Notes: generated by a model from the sequence alone, not told the origin. Counted from the first letter of the stretch, positions 40,986 through 53,412 are shown. The stretch is 64,000 nt of DNA from Haliclona indistincta (GCA_964017065.1 OZ024785.1:1569142-1633141), one strand, 5' to 3'. Made by a program: numbers and translations.

Positions 40986-41847
40986 ATACAAGCGCACCTT
41001 AGTACAAATTGCTTGGAACGCGAGTACTGCTGCCACTAGCAGTGTTCACAGCAGACAACGAGCAAATCATCACCGTTACACTAGATTTGTTTGTTCAGGC
41101 TTGTAAGAATGCTAGCTTAAGCTTAGCTAACGTTGCATGGTACGTGTTGCATGCCGCAGTGCAGACTGCAGAGTCCGATCGCCAACTTGAACCCCATCAC
41201 ACCCAAAGATCAAAGGAATGGTATATATCCCATATACCCAGGAAAATATGGATATTTTCCAGGATATTAAAGTTAAACCTGTCCAATATGGATATTTTCC
41301 AGGAAGTGGCAAAGTGGCACTAGTCCCTTGTCCACACCTGCCCGCCCGGCGAAAGTGCGCGGAGCTTTATACCCCACAAGCTGGCGGACACTAGTGGGCC
41401 ATCGTCAATAAATTATCAATAAATTCTTGGCGCACGTGTTAACCTTTCACCCGGCGAAAGTGCGCGGAGCTTTATACCCCACAAACTGGCGGACACTAGT
41501 GGGCAATCGTCAATAAATTATCAATAAATTCTTGGCGCACGTGTTAACCTTTGGGAAAGGTCAGCCATCATTGCTGCCTGAAAGCCAAGTTACCGTGCGT
41601 TTTAGCTGCACAGAAGTTGACGCCAGGCTTCGTTTGTCGCCCAACTTGAACACGGGCGTTCGCCATTATAGACCTGGCGAGTGTGCGCTTGGACGCGAGT
41701 GCCCTGGGCTCCCATCGCTCGTAGATCTTCGCTTACAAGCTACAGAACAGCTACAGCAGCTACAAACACCACAAGAAGACTGCAGATGGGGTACAAGTCA
41801 GTTAACTCCCAGTCTCTTCGGCGATCGGGATATAATACCTCGGTGGT
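40986..41847. other. Spacer with a tandem duplication
   Basis: A unit of about 107 bases (CCCGGCGAAAGTGCGCGGAG to CACGTGTTAACCTTT) is repeated in tandem at 41344-41552. Also a short inverted CCATATNCCAGGAAAATATGG region near 41228-41305. No gene seen. Confidence 0.6.
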
Positions 41848-43245
41848 GGTACGGGCTCAAATGCGGACCGGACCGGACCGCGCGGACCACCTCACGTGAT
41901 CATTGGCCGTTCGACAGCCTGCTGAGCTGAGCCGGTCGTGTTGCAGAGCGGACGACACGTCATGTGATGGCAGTTCGTGATCTGCTGCTTGCATGCTTCC
42001 ATAGTTCTGCTGCTTGCATGCTTCCATGATACTGTTTTGATGCTTCCATAGATCTACTGCATGCATACGTGCTGTCGTAATTATGTATCTGCTAATTGCA
42101 TGCTAGCACACATGCTACTGCACCGAGACATCTGCATCTTTGGTGCTTTATTTTTTATTAATATTTCCACTGACTTTACTGTTTACATTTCTTTGGTTAT
42201 CTGTCTTTGTTCCTTTTGTGTGTCCTGTTTTTCACTGGTTGGCCTTTGTATTAGCTTTCGCTAGTTTGGCAAATATTTTTTTAAATGCCAAACTGAGCTA
42301 ACTTGTGATACAAGTAAGCATAAGTTCAGCAGATCTCAACATCTGTTCCCCGGCCAAGTGTAGTTTTTCTTCATTCTGTCAACATGTTTCACTACAGTGG
42401 GTGGGTGGCACAATGGAATGAAAGGTCTGGGGTTCTTCTCAATAACATCCACGATCAATGAATGCTCTTACAGATTGGTGATTTTCTTCTGTTCATACAT
42501 GCACCAAGATGAAATAGAAACTTGACTTCAAAACAGGCAGTTGCCATCACCAATAATAGCATGCCTGCAACGTGAATGATCATGCAGAAAGTTGTCCACT
42601 GCACATGAGCTTAGCCTAGTTAAGACCGTTAAGACCAGAGATGATCTTTGGCAAATGAGCAGCCTGAGACTGCATCTGTATGTGCATGTGCATTCGAAAA
42701 TGAATAAGTTGAACTGCATGTGCAGTTATTTAATATTTATGCCTGCTGTAATTGACTAGTACACTTTCTCTTCATGCGCCCTTTCTTCTTTCTACCAGGA
42801 CCACCGAATATTCTAGTGGCCTTGCAATTACTACACATCCATGGGTGTAAGCAGCCCTGGCACTGCAAGCACCTTCCTCCCAAATTTAGTATAATTATAA
42901 GTTGCTCCATGAATGCAGATGCAGGTTTATTTATGCTGCTTACCACTACTGTTGCTTTGTGCTGTAACACTAGTGTTGCTATACTGCTGCCTTGTGTTGC
43001 AGCAGCACTGCTTACAGTACCTGGCTTGTTGAATATCTAACTTCAGAAGCTGACATCAATGATTGTTAATAATAATTATTGGTGCATGTACACTTATTGA
43101 AACTGTGATGTCATCATGGTCCTTAGCACTCAGCTTAGCTTGAAAATTGCAGCGCGCTATGCGCATACTTTGCCGCGCGCCGCTGGCCAATGATCACGTG
43201 AGCTGGTCCGCGCGGTCCGGTCCGGTCCGCATTTGAGCCCGTACC
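41848..43245. mobile_element. TIR element with 9-bp duplication carrying a CXXC-like zinc finger
   Basis: Ends are inverted: GGTACGGGCTCAAATGCGGA, continuing through CCGGACCGGACCGCGCGGACCA to CACGTGATCATTGGCC. The direct repeat CTCGGTGGT flanks it (41839-41847, 43246-43254). The 9-bp duplication points to a Mutator-like mechanism. The interior is mostly unrecognised, apart from the zinc-finger exon listed next. Confidence 0.85.
42737..42880 (-). CDS. CXXC-type zinc finger fragment inside TIR element
   Basis: The minus-strand frame reads GRCLQCQGCLHPWMCSNCK then IFGGPGRKKKGRMKRKC and ends QLQQA stop. Spacing CxxCxxC...CxxC followed by FGGPGRKK...RKC is the pattern of CXXC zinc fingers, which bind unmethylated CpG in DNMT1, KMT2 and CXXC1 proteins. 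The cysteine expected in the KKQ-C position is replaced (KKKGRMKRKC), so zinc binding may be altered. The upstream exon is not resolved. It may be part of a transposon protein or a captured host exon. Confidence 0.5.
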   Translation of the reverse strand, partial: GGRCLQCQGCLHPWMCSNCKATRIFGGPGRKKKGRMKRKCTSQLQQA

Positions 43246-43246
43246 C

Positions 43247-43310
43247 TCGGTGGTTAATTATGCCATCCTCGGGCTCCGCCCTCGGACAGCATAATTAACC
43301 ACCTCGGTAT
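43247..43310. repeat. Short palindrome beside the TIR element
   Basis: GGTGGTTAATTATGC pairs with GCATAATTAACCACC, with inner CCTCGGGC and GCCCTCGG. It abuts the 9-bp target repeat of the neighbouring element. Confidence 0.7.
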
Positions 43311-43553
43311 ATATCTCTTTGATCTCTGAAAAGTTGTAAAAATACAACGCTACTTAGTATTCATGGTAAGTGCCCACTTTAATAATTATTAATAACAACA
43401 CAAGTTATAATGGTTATTGTACAGGAAATGAGATGCAGGCGGCATTCAAGTACCGTGAAACCACCCCCTCTGTCGGCATGAAAGCGGAACCTTCATCTTT
43501 ACAAGTTTCCGGTGTCGGGCCTTTGAGGATCAAAGGATCTAGCGACTGAAGAA

Positions 43554-43597
<44 letters not shown>

Positions 43598-44458
43598 GAG
43601 ACATATGAACTGTGTGGATGATAAGATATGTTTGTAGTGTCTGTGTGTGTCTAGCCGAAGGGGCCTGAGCCGCTTGCAAGAGGATGAAGCGAGCGAGCAA
43701 GCGAGATAGCTAGCTGCACTTACTTCTGTCTATTGGTCAATGGCAAGCATTCAGAACTGGTAAGAATTACTGGCGCAGTCGTCTAAATGTACCTGGATAG
43801 CTGCAATCAGTCACACAATCCGGAAACGCTGCGTACAAGAGAGCTCGAAATTCGCCATCGTTACGTTCTAGACCAGAATAAACCACGCCTACAGTGACAC
43901 GCCCAACAACGAGCTAACGTGGCCTGGTCGTCAACGCGTGGGTGCACGGGTTAAGGTCACGTGCTCCTCCCCAGCTAGCTCAGTTGTCAAAGAGATATCC
44001 CGTATCGCCTCAGAGACCGGGAGTTAACTATTACTTAACCTGCAGTCAGCTGAAATACTAGGCTCTTTACCAGGGCCGGCGGAACGGGGTAGGCACCTGC
44101 CCTACCAACATTTCTGGGTAGCTAATTATATTCACAACAAATTAATTAGATTCATTCATAATAATTCAATTCATAACGATTTTAATTAACACGCATGTCT
44201 ATACAGACACAACCTCAGCTGTAAAAAGTAGCTTAGGCTCAATTTTCAGCTGTAATCACTTCGATCACGGCAAACACGGCAAAATTTCCATCGTAAACGA
44301 TAACTATCAAGTGGGTGTGGTTAAGTAATTAAATGGGTGTGTTCAATTAATAAATGAATATTAATTAGATGTCCCCTCAACTAAAATTTCGTCCGCCGGC
44401 CTTGTTTACACTGTACGACACTGTATTAGCATAAGTGCCAACTAAGTCATTAATAAAA
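43311..44458. other. Intergenic, with a poly-T run
   Basis: Contains T39 at 43556-43594, possibly the A-tail of a retroelement on the minus strand. The rest has no gene I can identify. Confidence 0.5.
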
Positions 44459-44745
44459 AAAAGAAAAGAAACAAGTATTAAAAACATTTTAATCAAAATG
44501 CAAGAGATTTAGGGTTGGTACATTTATCGAAAAAGATTTGGAATGAAAGGGATTGTAAGAATAGCAGTATAATGCTACCTCCCTAAATTAACTGCTTTCG
44601 ATAGTTGTGGTTAATTTAATAGGGAGGTGGCATTATACTGCTATTCTTACAATTCTTTTCATTTCAAATCTTTTTCGATAAATGTACCAACCCTAAATCT
44701 CTTGCATTTTGATTAAAATATTTTTATTACTTGTTTTTTGAGAAA
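44459..44745. mobile_element. Foldback element, about 290 bp
   Basis: Arms of about 130 bases (AAGTATTAAAAACATTTTAA and inward to CTACCTCCCTAAATTAA) pair almost perfectly around a short loop at about 44590-44620. It is a non-coding MITE-like hairpin just downstream of receptor G's last recognised exon. Confidence 0.8.
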
Positions 44746-44967
44746 CTTTTGCACCAATTTTTACAAAGTACTTGTCATTATAATAGGTAATTCCTGATAG
44801 CCACTGCTTACATAATGACAGCAAAATATTACAACTCAATCCACTATAGAGTACAGTGTACAACATAATGTTTGCTTCTGTGAAGATGCACTAGCTGCTA
44901 ACATTTTCTATGGGTATAGAGATTAAAATAATAATATAAAAAACTGGAGACAACAAATCCAACTTAC

Positions 44968-47900
44968 GATGTTTTGGTAATATTTACTTCAATGGCACTT
45001 TTGTCTAACTCTTTCGTCACACAACATAATCCTGTAAATAATAATAAGTGCTAATAACAATTACAACAATAAGTATTTACCTTTATTTTTCAAATACAAT
45101 ATAACCATGACAACAATTATTATTGCTGCAACAATTATTGTAACTAGAGCTAGGCAAAATAAAGTTCCCAGAACAACTGTAGCTGTAGTAGGACATTGAG
45201 AAACTGTAGCTGTAGTAGGACATTGAGAAACTGTAGCTGTAGTAGGACATTGAGCAACTGCAGTTGTAGTAGGAAATTGAGCAACTGTAGCTGTAGTAGG
45301 ACATTGAGCAACTGTAGCTGTAGTAGGAGTCAACTCTTGCTCTTGACAATCACCTGGAACCAACAAGATGAACATTGTAAACTAATGTGACAAAATTAAT
45401 GTTGTGTAACTTGTACAATGAATGACAACCCAATCATTGTTGAGTGAGTATTATTATACTTATGCTGAGGTAATAATATATTAACTAAATATTACGCTTA
45501 GCCAGAATAATCACAAATTGCTTTTGTAAAAATCCTCACAAGCATCTTGTAATATTCGTAACTGATTTGCATCTATAAAATAAGAAGGAAATAAATTGTT
45601 AAATAATTATAATAAAAACATACTCATTGTAACTTGATGTTCAGTAGGATCATGTCCTAGATAATAAGTAAAGTTGATGGTAGCATTGAATGGGACCAGT
45701 CCAACTGTATTGATAGAAGCCATTCCTGACTCAAGACTGCAGTTATGACCATCAATAAAACAATCTTGTATTTCAGCAACTAATGCCCCAGATGACTCCT
45801 GTGAAAGATTAACTAAATACAACACGAAATTCATTATGGGCTCTTATTTAATTTGTCCCTCATCCTAATAACGAAAGCCTTCTTAGGTATAAATGGTCAA
45901 CTTATATGATGCACATGATGTGCTCATTCACTGTCCATATGCTAGAGTTTATCAACTACTATACCCCGCGCATGCGCACTTAAAAATGAACCCCACCCAC
46001 TTCTGCAGACAATCTCACAGTCTACCTTAGCCTACCTGTACTGTTGTTATTTAGCAAACAGCAGAGCGAAATTCCCAACACAAGCTAGTCACTGCTGTTC
46101 TTACATGACCTCCAGAGCCCATGTTGGAGTCTATGTATAGACTCTAACATGGGCAGCAAATGTAATCGGATTTGAGAAAAGGGGTCACTTTGCTCCTGCA
46201 ATTTTTGAACGCACACCTCTTTTCAAATGACTGCTACTCGGTCAAACATTACTGAAACTCAATGTTTTGTGTACGTACTGCTTGCTGTATATCAAATTTT
46301 AGACCCATGATACTAAATTTGGATGAATGACAGCAAGTTGAAAATAATTATGTGTGCGTTCGAAATTGCAGGAGGGAAGTGACTCCTTTTCTCAAATCCG
46401 CTCACAAATAATTATGAAACATCAACAATCAAATCCTAATACAGTACAAGTATAATTATACATGTCATTTTTGTTATCTATTTTTCCACATTAATTCCAA
46501 CTATAATTATGAGACACTCACTTGAAATACAAGTCTAATGTCATATGTTATATTGCCGTTACCACAGAAATCACCAACAATAGCTGGTGGAAAGACAACA
46601 ACTAGAGGACGAGCTATAAACAGAGATAAATTATTATAGGTTAAGCACAAGAGAACTTACTAATATTAGGAGTAAAGAAGACTGCAGGTCCATCTATTCC
46701 AAGCTTATCTTGACATCTAACAGAAATGGCGGCTTTTTCTCGCTGTTCTGTTGTTGTTACATCTTGAAAAGTGTAACTTGTTGTCTCAATAACATCATCA
46801 TATCCCTCGGATGTAACCACGTGATATCTTTCACAACAAACTCCAGAGCCATTGGGGTTCCTCCACGATGTAGTAATGTTGTTCTCACTGACACTACCAA
46901 TAACCTCATTGACAATATGGTTCACTAATGTACAAACAATAGGTCCTGGTTAGTTAGGCACGAGGTCTGCATAAATTTCATGCACAATCATAATTTTATC
47001 ACCATAATTCTGTGCTATAATTTAGCTGCATTGTGTAGTTGTACATAATAATATTAAACTAATTATCATTGCAATGATATGTAGGGACGACGGCGAATTA
47101 AGACGGCGGCTACTTATGTGTGAAATGAGTTATCACACATATCTCTACTGTTATACATTTCTACAGCATTTTATACTGTAAACGTATTTTTTTGCGGTGT
47201 ACGTTAATATATTTTTGTGAATTTGCTCTAAGATTGCTCTATTCAGTAATTTTCGCATTCTTGGGTGTTACCCTGTATAAAAGTTATTGGCTAAAATTAA
47301 TCGTTAAATGTCGCAATCAAACAGCACTCGCGAAATTTGCGAAAATTAAGCTACCACAAAAATTTGTACGTCTATGGTATACAGATTAAAAATGACATCA
47401 CTTTCATAGTTCTGGTTATACTAAACTTGGTATTGCTTACTGAATGGGAAGCAAGAACTTCGCAGAACCTATATTTCAATTCTTTGAAAGACACAAAACA
47501 TTAGAAGCAGTTTTTCTCTCTGATTAATGAGTTGTCTGGTGATAAAATTACAGTAACTGGGTATATCCATGGTGAGCGCATGCATTATAAACCTGAGCTA
47601 GCTGTTACAAATCAGATCTATTCACTGCTAAAGCAGCCAGTGCCCACTGTACGAACTCATTTCATGCACCAACAGTGATAAGTTTGCTTAGATCTAACTT
47701 TGCTCCAGTTAGGTTTTATAGCGACTAGTGGATAATAAAGCAATTTGAAGACTGAGGGCGAAGCCCAAATTCTGTATTACTGCCTAGGAGGTGTTAAACC
47801 ATAATAATTCAACCACATGTCGTATTTCTGTCAGAGGTCATTGTGGTGGTGAGATGGTGACTGTGACTGAAGGACCTCAGTTTTCTGATGATGGTGAGGA

Positions 47901-50900
47901 CTAAACTAAGCAAGCTTCCCAGCCATATGATCAATTGACGTTAGACTTCTACCTAGAGTTCAGCCGACGTTGACCTTTACATACGAGCCCCCCAGTTGTA
48001 CAAGGAATCAACTCGATGATGTTGATTGAACCACTGATTCAGACTCCTGCTTTAACTTTGTTTCTAGCGTCATTCACAAAAAATCTTTTTCTGATTTCTC
48101 CAGCGACACTGGCAAGAAGGCAGGCTAGTGCCATTTCTGAAGTTCATTTGGTCTACAGATTGGCCTCCATAATGGAAAGAAGCATCAAAAGTTGCTGATT
48201 CAAAATAGTACTTGTTTTACACTGAGAGTTACTCAGAAAACAACTCAGATGGTCTTTTCAAAACAAAATTGTCAAAGTGTTTGAAAATCAAGCAAACCCC
48301 AGCAGGTGTGTTGTACGTTTCTACAAAGAGTTCATTTCTTTACGATCAACTAGTGCACAAGCTCGGCATTATATTTGCAACCGTTGCAAAACCCCGGACC
48401 AGACTGCTGGTACCAATTGAAGCCCACTAGAGCACAATGTGCTTTCAACTACAGTTAAGAAACTGTCAAAAGCTTAGAACTTGGACACCTCATTCATAAT
48501 TATTACTAACATCAAACGGAATAATTCATGAGTGGTTACTATAGTATACAACTGCTAATCACACTAATAACTCCTAATCACACCAATCACTGCTAATCAC
48601 ACCAATCACTGCTAATCATACCAATCACTGCTAATCACACCAATCACTGCTAATCATACCAATCACTGCTAATCATACCAATCACTGCTAATCGTACCAA
48701 TCACTGCTAATCACACCAATCACTGCTAATCATACCAATCACTGCTAATCACACTAATAACTCCTAATCACACCAATCACTGCTAATCACACCAATCACT
48801 GCTAATCATACCAATCACTGCTAATCGTACCAATCACTGCTAATCACACCAATCACTGCTAATCATACCAATCACTGCTAATCACACCAATCACTGCTAT
48901 TCATACCAATCACTGCTAATCACACCAATCACTGCTAATCACACCAATCACTGCTAATCATACCAATCACTGCTAATCACACCAATCACTGCTAATCACA
49001 CCAATCACTGCTAATCACGCACACACTCGTGCACAAATACACAGCATAATTTATTATGATCTTACCTCTTAAATAAACTGTGTGAGAAGGATTAAATGAT
49101 CCATCAGAACAAGCCACTTCTGTTCTTTGTGTAGCATTAATTTCAGCAGTCGCTGTCAAAGTATAAATCCCAGAATGAATGCTCCGATTTGTGAGAGTAA
49201 ATACACTTCCATTTTTAAGAAAAGGGGAACCAACTACTGTCATGTTATCAAAAACATCATTCACTGGTACTGAATCAATCGACCACAGAAGAAAATAACG
49301 AGAAGTACTCGTAGTAGTGCAACTGAAGTGAGCTTTCATTCCACCACATATAGACACATCGTTCAGTGGAAATAAGTTAACTGCAAGGACAAAAATTTGC
49401 AAAAATGTGATGTACAAGTTAATGATGAACCTCTTAATTGATTGGTACACCGTACTTGGCTGTCTGTCGACTAATGTGATAATCTACTAGAGTTTGCTAT
49501 CAACCCAAGGTTCTTATTTGTACGTACCTATACTAGGGTCCGCAATGAAAAAAAGTCGGAGAATCTAGCCTTTACTGCAGTTACAAACAACACTATATAC
49601 GTAACAAACAACTGCATATTCAAATCTCTGAAATCGTTGCTCGTTGCTCTGCAATCGCTAGTTGAAATCGGCAACTTTCGTGACCTTTGACCTTGGGGTT
49701 ATATAATGGTGCATCCTCGACTCTTCGCGACAGTTAGCAGTCAGTGCTCTGTTTGCGCGTGCTTAGTACCGTCTCGGCAGTTCTAGCAATGACTCGTGAT
49801 TCCAACATATTTGGGCTTTACTTTTTGTGACATTGAACAGACGGATCCCTACCAGTATTTCTGATAGTACTAAGCCTAAGCACTGCATATAAAAATTTCA
49901 GTCGAAATGCTTACTGCTTGCCATCTGGCTGAAAAGGCTCAAAATATTAACCGTACTACAGAGAACTATGACCATAAACACGGCATCACCAGCACAAAAC
50001 TAGCATCAAATAAAAGATCTCCAACCGTAGCATCCGTTGCAAGTACAATCAGTAGCCACACGCTACTTTTAAGCCTGCTTCCAGGGACTGCCCACGCCCC
50101 CTGGAGAGAACAATTTGTTTTCGCAAAAATACAGGCACAAAGTAGCATGTGACTGCTAGTTGTACTTGCAACGGATGCTACGGTTGGAGATCTTTCCTTT
50201 AATGCTAGTTTTGTGCTGGTGATGCCGTGTTTATGGTCATAGTTCTCTGTATTACGGTTAATAATTATTTTGAGCCTTTTCAGCCAGATGGCAAACAGTA
50301 AGCATTTCGACTGAAAATTTTATATGCAGTGCTTAGGCTTAGTACTATCAAAAAATACTGGTAGGGATCTGTCTGTTCAATGTCACAAAAAGTAAAGCCC
50401 AAATATGTTGGAATCACGAGTCATTGCTAGTCCTGAAACGCTAATTTGGGGAGGCAATCTTGCCAATCTGAGCTTAACCCAAGGTCAAAGGTCACGAAAG
50501 TTGCTGATTTCAGCTAGCGATTGCAGAGCAATGAGTAACGATTTCAGAGATTTGAATATGCAGTTGTTTGTTACGTATATAGTGTTGTTTGTAACTGCAG
50601 TAAAGGCTAGATTCTCTGAATTTTATTTTTTTCATTGCGGACCCTACCTATACACAATTAAATTTTATTTTCGATAGAAATAATCCAGCACTACGTACGT
50701 GTAAAAGAACTAGTTCAAAGGTTTAAAATGATATACGATGATGCATAGTTGTGTTACTGCAGCATAGAATGAATGAATCGCGAACAATGGGCAAGGAATC
50801 TCCGTAACTTCTTGTATATCTCCGTAATGTCATGGCACACCCATTTAATTACGTGCACTTTTGGCCCTTTGGGATAACCGCGCGTTAAGCATATGATCTA

Positions 50901-51666
50901 GACAGCCAGCTTTTTTCTGCTGAAAGTGTATACCTACTAGTATCCTTGCGACTGCAACAGAAGAACTAACAGCTTGTTTGTCTGACATTCGATGCGTGCA
51001 AACTAAACAAGGCAATAGTGACAAAATATATATCAGATTTACCCAATAGATTCCACAAAGAAACTTTGCTAAAATTTAGGTATAACGTGTTTACTTGTCC
51101 TGGGAATGGCAAAATCAGCGATATAGTGGCTGCTTGAGAAGTGATCGTACATTTTGTAAAGTATTGCGATTTTGACAACGATAATTGTTCATGCAAAATA
51201 ATACCAGGACGCATGATTTAAAAACCCAAACAATTAACAAGGCTACCTAAACCCAAACAACAAGGCTGCCTAAACCCAAACAACAAGGCTGCCTAAACCC
51301 AAACAACAAGGCTACCTAAACCCAAACGACAAGGCTACCTAAACCCAAACAACAAGGCTACCTAAACCCAAACAACAAGGCTACCTAAACCCAAACAACA
51401 AGGCTGCCTAAACCCAAACAACAAGGCTGCCTAAACCCAAACAACAAGGCTACCTAAACCCAAACAACAAGGCTACTTAAACCCAAACAACAAGGCTGCC
51501 TAAACCCAAACAACAAGGCTACCTAAACCCAAACAACAAGGCTGCCTAAACCCAAACAGCAAAAGCATATTTTATTAAACGTTTTACCTTCAGCTGATGT
51601 AATAGAACCCGAATGATTTAGAATGAAATAAAGTGACAAACAAACCAGAATAGCTCGAAGCGCCAT
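44968..51666 (-). CDS. Receptor G: Ig-like and FN3 transmembrane protein, opposite strand (3' end open)
   Basis: Minus-strand exons: 51666..51588 (signal peptide MALRAILVCLSLYFILNHSG), 49380..49066 (Ig-like, SICGGMKAHFSC to TEVAC), 46924..46661 (FN3), 46613..46522 plus 45798..45624 (second domain, split with a phase 0 joint as in the other receptors), 45353..45081 (repeat stalk and membrane helix LFCLALVTIIVAAIIIVVMV), 45031..44968 (GLCCVTKELDKSAIEVNITK). Phases agree. The stalk has about six CPTTATVAQ/S repeats of 27 bases. The tail does not resemble A-F, and I could not find the last exon. Introns are much longer than in its relatives because of minisatellites and transposons. Confidence 0.75.
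45177..45330 (-). repeat. 27-bp coding repeat in receptor G stalk
   Basis: About six units reading CPTTATVAQ, CPTTATVSQ or FPTTTAVAQ just before the membrane helix. Threonine-rich, so probably O-glycosylated. Confidence 0.85.
46163..46404. mobile_element. Short TIR element in receptor G intron
   Basis: Inverted ends CGGATTTGAGAAAAGG and CCTTTTCTCAAATCCG, with further matching inside (CCTGCAATTT..GAACGCACAC). An unrelated hairpin, CCCATGTTGGAGTCTA with its near-complement, lies just outside at 46118-46154. Confidence 0.7.
46925..48535. other. Long intron of receptor G, no clear content
   Basis: Unusually long for this locus. ORFs at 48016-48430 have no motif I recognise. The rest is AT-rich spacer. 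Confidence 0.45.
48536..49018 (+). repeat. 19-bp intronic minisatellite
   Basis: About 25 copies of TGCTAATCACACCAATCAC with C/T and A/G variants (CATACC, CGTACC, ACTAATAACTC). A longer-order repeat is visible: blocks at 48553-48740 and 48748-48900 run in the same order of variants. Confidence 0.95.
49528..50655. mobile_element. Foldback element of about 1.1 kb in receptor G intron 1
   Basis: Arms of about 500 bases: TAGGGTCCGCAATGAAAAAAA on the left returns as TTTTTTTCATTGCGGACCCTA on the right. GCAAGTACAA pairs with TTGTACTTGC near the centre at about 50040 and 50160. ORFs in it are mirror images and not genes. Confidence 0.85.
51229..51558 (+). repeat. 23-bp intronic minisatellite
   Basis: About 14 copies of CAAGGCTGCCTAAACCCAAACAA with a G/A variant. 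It lies in intron 1 of receptor G, 30 bases from the signal-peptide exon's donor. Confidence 0.95.
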
Positions 51667-51977
51667 ATTTACTGCACTCTATGCGGTTATGCAATATGCA
51701 TAGCCTCGCCTCTGAATAAACTGACCTTGGGAACGGTAATGATAGTACTGATGGAGCAACTGCAGAATTATACTAACTCATCCTTGGCATCCTCATCTAC
51801 TTCCATGCACTGTACTTTACATGTACGTGCTTCAAGGGTGCATGCATCATGACAGCGTCACTCGTCACGCCTATCTAATATCTATACACATAATAAAAAA
51901 TAATTAATAGGCGGCAGACACTATAACTGTCTACTGAACTTGATACCGTGAAGTGAACTTCGCAATTACTATTAATA
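51667..51977. promoter_or_regulatory. Shared upstream region between divergent receptors G and F
   Basis: 311 bases between the two start codons must contain both 5' UTRs and promoters. It includes CACTATAACTG and TATACACATAATAAAAAAT stretches, but I could not assign a core promoter element. Divergent pairing is inferred from gene orientation only. Confidence 0.45.
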
Positions 51978-53412
51978 ATGCTTCTCTTTCTTCTTGTTCT
52001 GAGCAATTGGTTATGTGGTGCTGGTAAGTATAAGCAGGCAATTATATAGGTGTGTGATTTTGTTCTAGTTACTCAACAGAGTACAGTTGACATGGTCGCA
52101 CTCTTCCCTGTTCGGCCAGCTAGTGGAGTATCAGCATGCCCTGGGCATGATGTTACCATCAACTGTACAGTTGTTAGAATGCCTGCTTCACCTACGATCA
52201 TACAACCATCATTGAATTGGTTGTATATCGGAGGACTGAATATCAGATATACAGCTGGTTACATAACGGGCGAACCAGATAATGGACTTTTCACTGCTGT
52301 ATTTCATGCTGGAGACTACACAGTGACATCAACTGCTACAATATTTAGTGTTCCACTATCTCATCATAACAATGTGATGGAATGTCAGTCACCTATAGCC
52401 AGCAAGTCAGTTACCATCTCATTGTCAGGTATCTAAATTATTACCAATAATTATTATAAATAAAAGATTTTGCATTTAACAAATTAAAGGTGCTGCAAAT
52501 TCTCCTTCAAATCTAAGTATCACTGCCAGCAAGCCAACAGTATCACTAACATGGCTAGCTCCTCCTAATGGACCCACAGACTGTGTCTTCAACTACACTA
52601 TCAATATCACTAACTACAGTAGCTCTAGCTCGTGCTACAGTACTAGCAACACTGAGTCACTGATACTGACTGATGACCTGATCACTCGTGGACACAACTA
52701 CTCATTTGCTGTGGCTGTTACTGACAGTACAGGACAACATGGACCATGGAGTGATCAACTCACACTCACATATGATGGTATGTAGAATGTATGTACATCC
52801 ATTATTGTGTTGCTTGCAGTTTATAGTGCAGTTTATAGTGGCGTTCTGGATTACTATAATTATGATTTGTTACTATTCAGTGCCTCCACCATCTGTAACA
52901 GCATTCTTATCACTATCAACCAGTGGTCAGCTACAATCTAATATTGTAACTACCATGGCCACTGCTCAAGTTAATATTTCAACTTCAGGTTAGTATTATC
53001 TAATACAATAATCACACTATTGTGTAAAACTGAAAGCACCAGCAATAGATGCTCAAATGGCAGGTGGGTTCAATAGTCATTGTTTGCTAATGTTTGTAGC
53101 TAAAGGTGATCATGTTTTCCCACTACAGTTACAGCTGGTGTTCTTGTTAGTGTCTTGATAGTATCAGTAATCAGTACAGCTATTATCACTAGTATCATTG
53201 TGTGGTGTGTTATGAGGAGAAGGAGACCATCATCACATGCTACAGCAACTACTGACCATGATAAAGAACAAGTCACTGAGCTAGCTACAGTGATCTATGA
53301 CACACCTAATGTCATCAATGAACACACCATCACTACTCAAGAGAATGTAACTTATGGAGGGACAATACCACTCAAACACAATGAGGCTTATCAACAAGTG
53401 AATATCAACTAA
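51978..53412 (+). CDS. Receptor F: Ig-like, one FN3, stalk, transmembrane
   Basis: Five exons: 51978..52023 (signal peptide MLLFLLVLSNWLCGA), 52069..52428 (Ig-like, ACPGHDVTINC to VMEC), 52490..52777 (FN3, nearly identical to those of A and C), 52881..52988 (Ser/Thr stalk), 53129..53412 (membrane segment and tail). The frame closes at 361 residues. The second FN3 pair of exons is absent, which leaves the frame intact because the remaining joints are phase 1. The tail has VIYDTP, one NVTYGGTIPL unit and EAYQQVNIN. The start is divergent from receptor G: the two ATGs are 311 bases apart, so they could share a promoter region (51667-51977). Confidence 0.9.

Noticed and set aside
48016..48430. 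Two ORFs in a long intron of receptor G
   Set aside because: No motif, no splice-consistent extension and no repeat relation seen; not enough to call a gene.
48536..49018. CRISPR-like array
   Set aside because: Units are head-to-tail with no spacers, and the surroundings are eukaryotic introns; it is a minisatellite.
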